Source of the DNA: Ruminococcus flavefaciens
Lineage (GTDB): Bacteria > Bacillota > Clostridia > Oscillospirales > Ruminococcaceae
Assembly: GCA_002310115.1 (NCBI GenBank)
Contig: DBYI01000043.1
Location: 1 to 35,503, forward strand
Direction: 5' to 3'
Length of the DNA stretch: 35,503 nucleotides
Position 1 is the stretch's first letter, and the number at the start of each line of letters is the position of its first letter. Positions 1-7,596 of this stretch are shown here, one piece after another. The position numbers and the translations under genes are program-made. Under the pieces are notes generated by a model. The model did no database searches, was not told where the DNA came from, and worked only from the letters and a program-made list of their open reading frames with translations.

Positions 1-120
1 AGGCAGCCCCCTTTTAAATTAAATGGCGCTGCCTGGCATCCAGCCTATCACATCGCCTCCTCGTTGTCAACCGGCTTTCGCGGCATAAACCGCTTACCCT
101 TTCCGTCATGCCCACATAAA
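1..120 (-). other. Possible structured leader RNA at the left edge
   Basis: I see no gene in the first 264 bases. Read on the minus strand, this stretch has several short complementary segments: GCGG/CCGC around TTTATG, AGCC pairing with GGCT, and GGTA with TGCC. It ends in a hairpin, AGGCAGC (complement of 28-34) with GCTGCCT (complement of 1-7). A structured segment followed by a hairpin at the window edge would suit a riboswitch-like leader for a minus-strand gene lying to the left. A loose resemblance to GEMM (c-di-GMP-I) RNAs was noticed (GAAAGCC, then GATAGGCTGG and ATGCC), but core positions do not match well. This is a weak call. Confidence 0.2.
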
Positions 121-264
121 TTTTACACTAAGAATCAAAACTCATAATATCACCTAATATACGCCTCTTTTCATACCAAACGCAACAAAAAACAAACATC
201 CCTGTTGCATTTAATTTGAAAAGTGAGCCATGCCATAAACAAGCGAAAAAATCTTATTTTCCAC

Positions 265-293
265 TTGCGCTCCGCATAAAACTGTGATATAAT
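265..293 (+). promoter_or_regulatory. Vegetative promoter of prfB
   Basis: TTGCGC at 265-270 and a perfect TATAAT at 288-293 are separated by 17 bases. Transcription would begin near 300, which rules out the in-frame ATG at 296 and supports translation from 326. Confidence 0.7.
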
Positions 294-325
294 ATATGTA
301 TCTATGTTTGAAAGGATTTGAAACT

Positions 326-1444
326 ATGATAATACTCGACGAACTCAGAGTAGAAATGACAGGCTACCGCAAGGAAATGGCGGAGCTTGCAGATGTTCTG
401 AATATAGAAGCTGCCAAGAAACGAGTTGCCGAGCTTGCCGAAGAAACAGGCAAGGACGGTTTCTGGGATGACCTTGAAAACTCTCAGAAGGTGCTCAAAG
501 AGCAGAAGTCCCTTGAGAGAAAGATCGAGAAGTTCAACAAGCTCAACGATAATCTTGAAGATATAATCACTCTTATTGAGCTTTCTATCGAAGCTGACGA
601 TGAAAGTGACATTGAAGAGATAAAAAGCGAGTCCGAGGCTTTCAAGACAAAGCTTGAGGACGAAAAGCTGTCGACTCTTCTCACAGGCGAGTATGACAAC
701 GCAAATGCTATCCTAACTTTCCATGCTGGTGCAGGCGGAACTGAAGCCCAGGACTGGGCAGAAATGCTTTACCGTATGTACAATCACTGGGCTGAACGCC
801 ATGATTTCAAGGTAGAGCTGCTGGACTACCTTGACGGCGACGACGCAGGCATGAAATCCGCTTCTATCCTTATCGAAGGTGACAACGCTTATGGCTATAT
901 GAAATCCGAATCAGGTGTTCACAGACTTGTCCGTATATCACCTTTTGATGCTTCAGGAAGAAGACATACTTCATTTGCTGCTCTCGAAGTTATGCCGGAA
1001 ATCGATGACTCTATTGAAGTTGATATCCGTCCTGAAGATATCGAAATGGAAGTTTACCGCTCCAGCGGTGCAGGCGGACAGAAGGTAAACAAAACCAGTT
1101 CGGCTGTACGTCTCATCCATAAGCCAACAGGTATCGTTGTTTCCTGTCAGACACAGCGAAGCCAGTACCAGAATAAGGACTATGCTATGAAGATGCTACG
1201 CTCAAAGCTTATCGAGATCAAGGAACGTGAGCACCTTGAAAAGATTGAGGATATCAAGGGCGTTCAGAACCAGATAGCATGGGGATCACAGATACGTTCC
1301 TATGTTTTCATGCCATATACTCTCGTAAAGGATCACCGCACCGGATTTGAAAACGGCAATATCCAGGCTGTTATGGATGGTGATCTTGACGGCTTCATCA
1401 ATGCTTATCTGAAGTCACTCTCACATGGAACACTTGAAAAGTAA
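326..1444 (+). CDS. prfB: Peptide chain release factor 2
   Basis: Class I release factor that reads UGA and UAA stop codons and triggers hydrolysis of peptidyl-tRNA on the ribosome. At 372 residues it is full length for the family. The anticodon-like SPF tripeptide is at residues 205-207 (context VRISPFDASGRR) and the universal GGQ catalytic motif at 250-252 (context SSGAGGQKVNK). The N-terminal helical domain covers about residues 1-110. The start at 326 is chosen because AAAGGA lies 9 bases upstream and the promoter places the transcript start near 300; an in-frame ATG at 296 would add ten unlikely residues. Many bacterial prfB genes carry an early in-frame UGA with a programmed +1 frameshift. 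Here the frame is continuous, so that autoregulatory device is absent. It appears to be followed by a small membrane-protein gene in the same transcript. Confidence 0.97.
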   Translation: MIILDELRVEMTGYRKEMAELADVLNIEAAKKRVAELAEETGKDGFWDDLENSQKVLKEQKSLERKIEKFNKLNDNLEDIITLIELSIEADDESDIEEIKSESEAFKTKLEDEKLSTLLTGEYDNANAILTFHAGAGGTEAQDWAEMLYRMYNHWAERHDFKVELLDYLDGDDAGMKSASILIEGDNAYGYMKSESGVHRLVRISPFDASGRRHTSFAALEVMPEIDDSIEVDIRPEDIEMEVYRSSGAGGQKVNKTSSAVRLIHKPTGIVVSCQTQRSQYQNKDYAMKMLRSKLIEIKEREHLEKIEDIKGVQNQIAWGSQIRSYVFMPYTLVKDHRTGFENGNIQAVMDGDLDGFINAYLKSLSHGTLEK

Positions 1445-1482
1445 TGCATAATTGATCAGCTCATATATCAGAAGGGAAAGAT

Positions 1483-1983
1483 ATGAAAAATATCGTCAGA
1501 TGGATTTTGATAATAGCGACTATAATCATAATCGCTTTGGCTGCCATAAGATTCATTGCTCCATCCGTTTTTTTCAGTTATATCTATCCTTTCAACAGGA
1601 TAAAAGGAATAGTTACGCTAAATATTGACGGCAAAGAAGTTCCTCTTTCTGAATGTGTGATAAGCTGCTCAAGAAGCAATGAACCAGAAAAAATCCACAT
1701 AAGTAATGACAAGATAAAAATACGAGCCGGTAAAAAGGGCAACTATAATTTCAGAGTTACAAACGGTAATACGGAAATACTCTTTTATATACAGAATTAC
1801 AATTGCTGGAACTGTGTAGATTTTGATGTTTCGTTCAGCTTAGAAACACAAAATGAGTTGATTTTTTGCAATGGTTCAGCGAGTGCCCTAAACAATAAGG
1901 GTTTTAAAACCGATTTGAAACCGTTTAGTATCACCACTGACCTTGAATATAACAACTCACAAAATGGTATATGTATTTATTAA
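1483..1983 (+). CDS. Small membrane-anchored protein of unknown function
   Basis: I do not recognise this 166-residue protein. It starts with a charged MKNIVRW segment and one strongly hydrophobic helix (about residues 7-26), so it is probably an N-terminally anchored protein with its body outside the membrane. The rest is rich in beta-branched residues and resembles a compact beta-sandwich. Cysteines occur at CVISC, NCWNC and FCNG, so disulfides are possible. The start is supported by GAAGGGAAAG just upstream. It lies 38 bases after prfB with no terminator between, and a strong hairpin follows its stop, so co-transcription with prfB is likely. No link to translation termination is implied. 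Confidence 0.75.
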   Translation: MKNIVRWILIIATIIIIALAAIRFIAPSVFFSYIYPFNRIKGIVTLNIDGKEVPLSECVISCSRSNEPEKIHISNDKIKIRAGKKGNYNFRVTNGNTEILFYIQNYNCWNCVDFDVSFSLETQNELIFCNGSASALNNKGFKTDLKPFSITTDLEYNNSQNGICIY

Positions 1984-2006
1984 GGGACGGATAAACCGTC
2001 CCTTTT
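1982..2006 (+). terminator. Intrinsic terminator after the prfB transcript
   Basis: The stem AAGGGACGG / CCGTCCCTT has a five-base loop and runs into TTTT. It begins at the stop codon of the membrane-protein gene. On the minus strand the tail is only TTAATAA, so termination of the convergent operon here would be weaker. Confidence 0.85.
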
Positions 2007-2009
2007 CTG

Positions 2010-2396
2010 TTAGAGTACACTTGTAATGAGCGGCGTTTCACCTTTTTTCAGCATTTCAAGTAGTTCCCGAAGCTCAGCAATTTCCGCTTTCAGCTCCTCG
2101 CCATCCTTTTCTGAAAGCTGAATTATCCTTGCAATAATCCTGTCAGTTTCTACAAGCTTGTCATATTTGAGAAGAACAGAAGCTGAATCTATAAAATGCT
2201 CCCACTTTTTTCCGAGTTCAAGTGCGCTCTCTGATAGCGTATTGAGATCCCCTTTTTCTGCCATAATACATAGCTTGTTGATATCACCAAGCATATCATC
2301 ACAATAACGGTTCACCCAAACACAGGAAAAAGTGCTGAACGCAATCAGAATCAATAAAAATGCTGCACTAAGTCTCACCCTTGTCATTTTTTTCAC
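2010..2396 (-). CDS. DUF4363-family protein, partner of YetF protein
   Basis: A 128-residue protein with a hydrophobic N-terminal segment (about residues 9-25), followed by a long, charged, mostly helical region. The composition and position fit DUF4363, a family that commonly sits directly after a YetF/DUF421 gene in Clostridia. Its function is not established. The hydrophobic segment ends in FSTFSC, so it could be either a membrane anchor or a signal sequence. The start codon lies 29 bases inside the upstream YetF gene, in a different frame, which implies translational coupling. GGAGGTG precedes the ATG. The gene ends just before a hairpin shared with the convergent prfB transcript. The family assignment rests on context as much as on sequence. 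Confidence 0.7.
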   Translation of the reverse strand: MKKMTRVRLSAAFLLILIAFSTFSCVWVNRYCDDMLGDINKLCIMAEKGDLNTLSESALELGKKWEHFIDSASVLLKYDKLVETDRIIARIIQLSEKDGEELKAEIAELRELLEMLKKGETPLITSVL

Positions 2397-3093
2397 CTCC
2401 GAGCCTGATCATTCGTGGAGTATTCCCCTTTTTATCTGCGATAAAGAAGCTTCCTGAATTATCAGCAGTCATAATAAAAACGTCCTTTACGCTCATTTTA
2501 TAAGTGGAGAGCAACATTTCAACCACGCTTCTGCTAAGCTTCATCGACTCAATAGCCTCTTCAATAAAGCTCCCGTCAGAAATTATCAGAGCAGGAGGAT
2601 TGCTCTCATCAACAGTAATACCTAAATCTCCGCGCGTAGGAGTTTCCATCGATTGCTTCTTCATCACTGAAATGCTGCCCGTAGTTTCCACCATTGCGAA
2701 CTGCACTTCAGCAGGATTGAAAACATCCTTATTTCTTAGAGCCATAAGGAGATCATCCACCGAAAATCTCAGTTCCCGCAGGATTTCTCTATTTATCTTA
2801 CCGTTCTGTATGACTATTTTTGGGCTGCCAGATATGAACTTTCTCAGCTTCGGAAATCTAAGAGTTATCCACGAAGTAATTACTTCAAAACAGACCAGAG
2901 ACAAAATCGGTGTAACTCCCACAATCACTGGGATATTCACGTCTTCTATAGGGAGAGTTGCGATATTTGATACTAGTATTGTGATAACAAGCTCCGAAGG
3001 CTGTAGCTCTCCGAGCTGTCGCTTCCCCATGAGTCTCACCGCAAAAATAACAAGTATATACAATATTACCGAACGTATCAGAACTACACACAT
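2368..3093 (-). CDS. YetF/DUF421-family membrane protein
   Basis: A 241-residue protein with about three N-terminal membrane helices (roughly residues 5-22, 30-50 and 55-78) and a soluble C-terminal part. Diagnostic stretches include RLMGKRQLGELQPSELV near the start, and GKINREILRELRFSVDDLL and VFNPAEVQFAMVETTGS in the middle, all typical of the YetF/DUF421 family. Some family members occur in spore-forming Firmicutes and some are linked to germination or membrane homeostasis; the exact role here is unknown. Its ribosome binding site AAAGGAG lies inside a terminator-like hairpin. The gene overlaps the DUF4363 gene and follows the cytidylate-kinase-like gene, so the three probably form one operon. 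Confidence in the family is high, in the function low. Confidence 0.88.
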   Translation of the reverse strand: MCVVLIRSVILYILVIFAVRLMGKRQLGELQPSELVITILVSNIATLPIEDVNIPVIVGVTPILSLVCFEVITSWITLRFPKLRKFISGSPKIVIQNGKINREILRELRFSVDDLLMALRNKDVFNPAEVQFAMVETTGSISVMKKQSMETPTRGDLGITVDESNPPALIISDGSFIEEAIESMKLSRSVVEMLLSTYKMSVKDVFIMTADNSGSFFIADKKGNTPRMIRLGGEKNDKGET

Positions 3094-3134
3094 AAAAAAC
3101 AGCTCCTTTACGTTTATTCTGCCGCAAAGGAGCT
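3094..3134 (-). promoter_or_regulatory. Hairpin holding the yetF ribosome binding site
   Basis: On the minus strand AGCTCCTTT (complement of 3126-3134) can pair with AAAGGAGCT (complement of 3101-3109), followed by GTTTTTT and then the ATG at 3093. The stem contains the whole Shine-Dalgarno sequence of the YetF gene and also has the form of an intrinsic terminator for the upstream kinase-like gene, whose stop is 29 bases before it. It could attenuate transcription, mask translation, or both. Confidence 0.6.
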
Positions 3135-3162
3135 GATATATACAATATTCCGCTAATTATTG

Positions 3163-3786
3163 TTAATCAGAAAACCTGCTGTTATATTCCTGATATGCCC
3201 TAACAATAATTTCTGCACATAACTCGTCACCCAATACTCCGCTGTTCAGGCACAGAGCATACTGATCCTTGTCCTGCCAAAGTCTGCCAGTATTTACATT
3301 GTAAAATGTTTCACGGCGCTTATCCGCCTTTTTCATTATTGATTCGGCCTTCCCATTGCTCACGCCGTATTCATTAATTGCCCTTTTACAACGAAACTCA
3401 GGAGAAGCATAGATATAGACACTGAAACACCCCTTGTCCTCAAGGATATAGCTTCCGCACCTGCCAACCAAGACAAACCTATTTTCCCTGTCAGCAATTT
3501 CATTGATTATACGGCTTTCCATAAGGAAAACCTTGTCAGACAAAGGAAGATTTTCCTCCATAGTCCTTGCTGGATTTGCTGACAAAAGCAGAGAATACAA
3601 AAAACTTGTGGGAACATTTTCCTCTGCATTTTCAAGATATTCGGGAGCAATTCCACAACGTTCAGCTGTCATTTCAAGTATCTGTCTGTTATAGCAATTA
3701 ATACCAAGCTTTTCAGCAGTAAGCCTGCCAATATTGCTGCCACCGCTTCCATATTGTCTTTCAATAGTAATTATAGTTTTTTTCAT
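3163..3786 (-). CDS. Cytidylate-kinase-like protein
   Basis: A 207-residue protein of the cytidylate kinase-like family (Pfam Cytidylate_kin2 type). The N-terminus has an IERQYGSGGSNIGR nucleotide-binding loop, which is the variant P-loop of this family in place of a classical GxxGxGKS. Further typical stretches are AEKLGINCYNRQILE, the FVLVGRCGSYIL strand with the central Arg, and a lid-like segment RCKRAINEYGVSNGKAESIMKKADKRRETFYN. The protein is presumably a cytosolic nucleotide or small-molecule kinase, but substrates for this family are poorly known and it should not be assumed to be the housekeeping CMP kinase. GGGGGAGAT lies upstream of the ATG. It is first in an operon with the YetF and DUF4363 genes, separated from them by the hairpin at 3094-3134. 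Confidence 0.85.
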   Translation of the reverse strand: MKKTIITIERQYGSGGSNIGRLTAEKLGINCYNRQILEMTAERCGIAPEYLENAEENVPTSFLYSLLLSANPARTMEENLPLSDKVFLMESRIINEIADRENRFVLVGRCGSYILEDKGCFSVYIYASPEFRCKRAINEYGVSNGKAESIMKKADKRRETFYNVNTGRLWQDKDQYALCLNSGVLGDELCAEIIVRAYQEYNSRFSD

Positions 3787-3848
3787 TTGATGATCTCCCC
3801 CATAGCATAATTCTTATTACATAATATGATAAAATAACTACATTTTAT

Positions 3849-3876
3849 ATTATATCACATTTTGCACATATTTCAA
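3849..3876 (-). promoter_or_regulatory. Promoter of the kinase-YetF-DUF4363 operon
   Basis: On the minus strand TTGAAA (complement of 3871-3876) and TATAAT (complement of 3849-3854) are separated by 16 bases, with TGA before the -10 giving an extended -10. The leader is about 55 bases. Confidence 0.65.
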
Positions 3877-3962
3877 CATTATCATCAATAATTATTGTTC
3901 AAATAGTAATATTTCTATGTTTTCACCAATTCGGGAAGCTATTAATTGTGCATTATAGAATA

Positions 3963-3999
3963 CAAAAAGTCTCCCGTCGGTTAGCACAACGGGAGACCT
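3963..3999 (-). terminator. Intrinsic terminator of gdhA
   Basis: On the minus strand GTCTCCCGT and ACGGGAGAC form a 9-base-pair stem with an 11-base loop, followed by TTTTT. It lies about 50 bases after the gdhA stop codon. Confidence 0.9.
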
Positions 4000-4047
4000 G
4001 TTATTATATTATACTGCTCTTACTGATGAGTCACTATCAGTTTTTAA

Positions 4048-5415
4048 TCAAACGCAACCCTGAGCCTTCATTGCCTCTGCAACCTTGAGGAAGCCTGCAA
4101 TGTTAGCACCTGCCATATAGTTGCCAGCCATTCCGTACTCCTTAGCAGCTTCATCACAAGCCTTGAAGATGGACTTCATGATGCCGTGGAGCTTCTCATC
4201 AACCTCTTCAAATGTCCAGCTGAGTCTCTCACTGTTCTGGCTCATTTCGAGACCTGATGTTGCAACGCCACCTGCGTTAGCAGCCTTTGCAGGACCATAG
4301 AGAATACCATTGCTGAGGTAAACTTCGATAGCTTCTGGAGTTGAAGGCATATTTGCACCCTCAGCAACAGCAAAACCGCCGTTAGCAACGATAGCCTTAG
4401 CAGCGTCACCGTTGATCTCGTTCTGTGTAGCACAAGGAAGAGCGATGTCAAGCTTTATGCTGCCTGCATTGCACTTGAGTGTCCATACGCTACCTTCATG
4501 ATACTCAGCATTCTTGTGTGAAGTTCTTGAAGCGTACTCCTTGATTCTGCCGCGCTCAACCTCCTTGATCTGCTTAACGAGATCAAGCTCGATTCCGTCT
4601 GGATCATAGATGTAGCCGTTTGAGTCTGAAACAGTAACAACCTTAGCGCCGTACTGTGTTGCCTTCTCTGTAGCATATATAGCAACGTTACCTGAACCTG
4701 AGATAACAACTGTCTTGCCCTCAAAGCTCTTGCTGTTAGCCTGAAGCATCTCATTTGTGAAATAGCAGAGGCCGTAACCTGTGGCTTCTGTTCTTGCGAG
4801 TGAACCGCCGTATGTAAGGCCCTTACCTGTGAGAACGCCAACGAACTCGTTACGGATTCTCTTGTACTGACCGAACATAAAGCCAATCTCTCTTGCGCCT
4901 GTTCCGATATCACCAGCAGGAACGTCACAGTCAGCGCCGATGTGTTTGCAAAGCTCTGTCATGAAGCTCTGGCAGAAACGCATGATTTCTCCATCGCTCT
5001 TGCCCTTAGGATCAAAGTCAGAGCCGCCCTTGCCGCCGCCCATAGGAAGTGTTGTAAGGCTGTTCTTGAATACCTGCTCGAAACCAAGGAACTTGATGAT
5101 TCCGAGATATACTGATGGGTGAAGTCTGATACCGCCCTTATATGGTCCGATAGCAGAATTGAACTGGATTCTGAAACCTCTGTTAACCTGTACCTTGCCA
5201 TTGTCGTCAACCCATGGTACACGGAACATTACCTGTCTCTCAGGCTCAACTATTCTTTCGAATACACCTGCGTCGATAAGATCCTGTCTCTTCTCAGCAA
5301 CTGGCTGAAGAGTCTCAAGAACCTCTGTTACAGCCTGGATAAACTCAGGCTCGCCCGGATTTCTTTTCTTAACTTTTTCTAATAATTCGATAAGATACTG
5401 ATTTTTTAACGCCAT
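4048..5415 (-). CDS. gdhA: NAD(P)-specific glutamate dehydrogenase
   Basis: Hexameric-type glutamate dehydrogenase that reductively aminates 2-oxoglutarate with ammonia, a main ammonium-assimilation enzyme in rumen and gut Clostridia. At 455 residues the length is normal. The substrate-binding and catalytic region is intact: GPYKGGIR with K93, PMGGGKGGSDFDP with K129, and VPAGDIGTGAREIG with D169, matching the Lys, Lys and Asp residues known in the Clostridium symbiosum enzyme. A Rossmann dinucleotide fold starts at ISGSGNVA (about 239-245). Coenzyme preference cannot be read safely from the sequence, though NADPH is usual for this anabolic type. AAAGGAGG lies 9 bases before the ATG. The gene is monocistronic, with its own promoter (5467-5495) and terminator, and a palindrome beyond the -35 is a candidate control site. 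Confidence 0.97.
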   Translation of the reverse strand: MALKNQYLIELLEKVKKRNPGEPEFIQAVTEVLETLQPVAEKRQDLIDAGVFERIVEPERQVMFRVPWVDDNGKVQVNRGFRIQFNSAIGPYKGGIRLHPSVYLGIIKFLGFEQVFKNSLTTLPMGGGKGGSDFDPKGKSDGEIMRFCQSFMTELCKHIGADCDVPAGDIGTGAREIGFMFGQYKRIRNEFVGVLTGKGLTYGGSLARTEATGYGLCYFTNEMLQANSKSFEGKTVVISGSGNVAIYATEKATQYGAKVVTVSDSNGYIYDPDGIELDLVKQIKEVERGRIKEYASRTSHKNAEYHEGSVWTLKCNAGSIKLDIALPCATQNEINGDAAKAIVANGGFAVAEGANMPSTPEAIEVYLSNGILYGPAKAANAGGVATSGLEMSQNSERLSWTFEEVDEKLHGIMKSIFKACDEAAKEYGMAGNYMAGANIAGFLKVAEAMKAQGCV

Positions 5416-5466
5416 TGTTAAAAAACCTCCTTTGTTAAATTCTGCTTATAACGCAGTTCAATATTG

Positions 5467-5495
5467 ATTATAACACTACTGTTTGCATTTTGCAA
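5467..5495 (-). promoter_or_regulatory. gdhA promoter
   Basis: On the minus strand TTGCAA (5490-5495) and TATAAT (complement of 5467-5472) are spaced 17 bases apart, with TGT before the -10. The leader is about 45 bases. Confidence 0.75.
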
Positions 5496-5509
5496 TACTT
5501 TATTACTGT

Positions 5510-5523
5510 AAATTTGCAAATTT
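5510..5523. promoter_or_regulatory. Palindrome upstream of gdhA promoter, candidate operator
   Basis: AAATTTGCAAATTT is a perfect 14-base palindrome centred about 24 bases beyond the -35 hexamer. TTTGCA and TGCAA half-sites recur through the -35 region (5482-5495). The position suits an activator or a nitrogen-responsive repressor, but no specific regulator is recognised. Confidence 0.35.
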
Positions 5524-5692
5524 CTTCGTTTTAATTCTCAACTCGCTATTTTCCCAGCAAAGTTTGTGCATACTGACTATATTTTTTTCAACAATCCCTC
5601 TTGCCATTTTTTGTAATTTGGAGTAATTATGCTATTTGTATCGTAACACATGGCATAACACCCGGACACGTCTAGTTTTTTCGTTATTTGTA

Positions 5693-5721
5693 TTGATTTT
5701 TGCTTTGAAATACTGTATAAT
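5693..5721 (+). promoter_or_regulatory. Promoter of HD-metY-flavodoxin operon
   Basis: TTGATT at 5693-5698 and a perfect TATAAT at 5716-5721 are separated by 17 bases, giving a leader of about 50 bases. The rest of the 364-base intergenic region (5416-5779) holds only this promoter and the gdhA control region. Confidence 0.75.
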
Positions 5722-5779
5722 ATCAATAATGGCAAATCCGTATAATGAGAGGGAACCATTATATAAGGGGGCCTGAAGC

Positions 5780-6286
5780 ATGCTAAAAGCCATTTGCTCA
5801 AAAAAAGAATTAACGGATAACAGCTACTATGACTGTATTACCGATATAATAGACTGCCGGCAGATACAGGAACTCAAATCCATCACGCACCATGTCTCCA
5901 CTACTCGTTTTCAGCATTGCATAAATGTTTCCTATTACAGCTATGTAATTTGCAGACTTTTCAACCTCAATGCACGTTCAGCTGCACGAGCAGGTCTTAT
6001 GCACGACCTTTTCTATTATGACCGCAAGGATTATAACTCAAAGAAATCCAAAGGTCAGGCTTCTCACAGCAGAAAGCACTCGTTGGAAGCCTACGTCAAC
6101 GCTAAGAAGATAACGTCTATAACAAAGTTGGAACGGGATATGATAGAAAATCATATGTGGCCTATTACACGGCCCAAACCCAGCTACAAGGAGACATACA
6201 TAATCACCATTATTGACAAGTATTGCGCTGTCCTTGAATTCTGTGTCCCAAGGGTACAGAAGATAATTCGCAGGAAACCGCAGTAA
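5780..6286 (+). CDS. HD-domain phosphohydrolase
   Basis: A 168-residue single-domain HD-superfamily protein, presumably a metal-dependent phosphohydrolase in the cytosol. The metal-ligand pattern is complete: H46 (RFQHCINVS), H75-D76 (LMHDLFYY), a further His in the HSRKH stretch near 96-100, H124 (ENHMWPI) and D146 (IIDKYCA). The substrate is unknown; short HD proteins can act on nucleotides, and this one has no receiver or HD-GYP features. AAGGGGG precedes the ATG. It is the first gene of an apparent operon with metY, whose start is 30 bases downstream. That pairing may be incidental or may point to nucleotide-linked control of sulfur metabolism. Confidence 0.82.
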   Translation: MLKAICSKKELTDNSYYDCITDIIDCRQIQELKSITHHVSTTRFQHCINVSYYSYVICRLFNLNARSAARAGLMHDLFYYDRKDYNSKKSKGQASHSRKHSLEAYVNAKKITSITKLERDMIENHMWPITRPKPSYKETYIITIIDKYCAVLEFCVPRVQKIIRRKPQ

Positions 6287-6316
6287 CATATATTTTACGA
6301 CGGAGGTCACACAAAA

Positions 6317-7582
6317 ATGAAGATTGAAACCAAATGCCTGCATGCAGGTTACACACCAAAGAATACAGAGCCAAGAGTAGTACCAATCGTTCAGAGCACT
6401 ACCTACGTTTATGACTCAACAGACGATGTTGCAGCTGTATTTGATGATCCCACAAAGAGCCTTATCTATTCACGCTTTGAAAACCCAACTGTTATGGCAG
6501 TTGAAGAAAAGATCAATGCCCTAGAGGGCGGTGTCGGAGCTATGTGTACCTCTAGCGGTCAGGCTGCTTCACTTCTTTCTCTGCTCAATATTCTCAAAGC
6601 TGGTGATAGCTTCATTTCAGCAGCTACCATATATGGAGGTACTGTGAATCTCTTTGCTTTCACTCTAAAAAAGCTTGGCATCGAGTGTATTTTTGTTGAT
6701 GCTGACGCTCCTGAGGAAGAGATACAGGCTGCTTTCAAGCCAAATACAAAGGCTGTATTCGGAGAAACTCTTGCAAATCCTGCACTTTCTGTATTTGATA
6801 TCGAAAAGTTCGCAAACATAGCTCATAAGAACGGCGTACCGCTCATTATAGACAATACATTTCCTACTCCTATACTTTGCAGACCTTTTGAGCACGGAGC
6901 TGACATAATTGTCCACTCCACCACAAAATACATGGACGGTCATGCAGTTCAGGGCGGCGGAGTTATAGTAGATTCAGGTAACTTTGACTGGACAAACGGC
7001 AAGTTCCCTGAGTTCACAGAGCCAGATGAAAGCTATCATGGAACTATCTACACAAAGGCTTATGGAAAGGCTGCTTACATTATAAAAGCAAGAATGCAGC
7101 TTATGAGAGACTTCGGATGCTATCCATCAGCTCAATCCGCATTCTATCTCAACCTTGGCCTTGAGACACTTCCAATCCGTATGAAGCAGTACTGCGAAAA
7201 TGCTAAAACTGTTGCGGAATTCCTCGAAGCCAACGACAAGGTAGAGTCCGTTAATTATCCTGGCCTCCCTGGAAACAAGTACCACGACCTTGCAAAGAAG
7301 TACCTCCCCGGTGGTACAAGCGGTGTTATCTCGTTCATTATTAAAGGCGGCAGAAATACAGCTATCAAGTTCATGGATTCCCTCAAACTCGCTTCGAATG
7401 AGGTTCATGTTGCTGATATTCGTACCTGTGTGCTTCACCCTGCAAGCGCTACCCACCGTCAACTCACAGACGAACAGCTGGTTGCCTGCGGCATAAACGG
7501 CGGACTTATCAGATTGTCTGTTGGTCTTGAAAATATCGACGATATCCTCGATGATCTCAAGCAAGCTTTTGCAGCAATCTGA
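6317..7582 (+). CDS. metY: O-acetylhomoserine sulfhydrylase
   Basis: PLP-dependent enzyme of the Cys/Met metabolism family that makes homocysteine from O-acetylhomoserine and sulfide, allowing methionine synthesis by direct sulfhydrylation. At 421 residues it has the longer form typical of the sulfhydrylases rather than of cystathionine gamma-synthase. Visible features are the opening ETKCLHAGY, the YSRFENPTV PLP-phosphate region, SSGQAA near residue 80, and the PLP lysine K204 in HSTTKYMDGH. The C-terminal half has the family motif LRLSVGLENIDDI. CGGAGGT lies upstream of the ATG. It is the second gene of an operon with the HD hydrolase and a flavodoxin-like protein. I saw no S-box or T-box leader. 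Cystathionine gamma-lyase activity is an alternative but less likely. Confidence 0.93.
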   Translation: MKIETKCLHAGYTPKNTEPRVVPIVQSTTYVYDSTDDVAAVFDDPTKSLIYSRFENPTVMAVEEKINALEGGVGAMCTSSGQAASLLSLLNILKAGDSFISAATIYGGTVNLFAFTLKKLGIECIFVDADAPEEEIQAAFKPNTKAVFGETLANPALSVFDIEKFANIAHKNGVPLIIDNTFPTPILCRPFEHGADIIVHSTTKYMDGHAVQGGGVIVDSGNFDWTNGKFPEFTEPDESYHGTIYTKAYGKAAYIIKARMQLMRDFGCYPSAQSAFYLNLGLETLPIRMKQYCENAKTVAEFLEANDKVESVNYPGLPGNKYHDLAKKYLPGGTSGVISFIIKGGRNTAIKFMDSLKLASNEVHVADIRTCVLHPASATHRQLTDEQLVACGINGGLIRLSVGLENIDDILDDLKQAFAAI

Positions 7583-7596
7583 ATTGGTGATAAATA

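Noticed and set aside
61..120. GEMM (cyclic di-GMP-I) riboswitch on the minus strand
   Set aside because: GAAAGCC and GATAGGCTGG resemble parts of the consensus, but the core GGACGCAAAGCC context and loop spacing do not fit; listed only as an unclassified structured region.
296..325. Earlier ATG for prfB
   Set aside because: It lies at or before the predicted transcription start and lacks a ribosome binding site; the ATG at 326 has AAAGGA at the right distance.
5577..5801. Minus-strand open frame of 74 codons between gdhA and the HD gene
   Set aside because: It overlaps the start of the HD gene and its promoter, has no ribosome binding site and no recognisable protein features.
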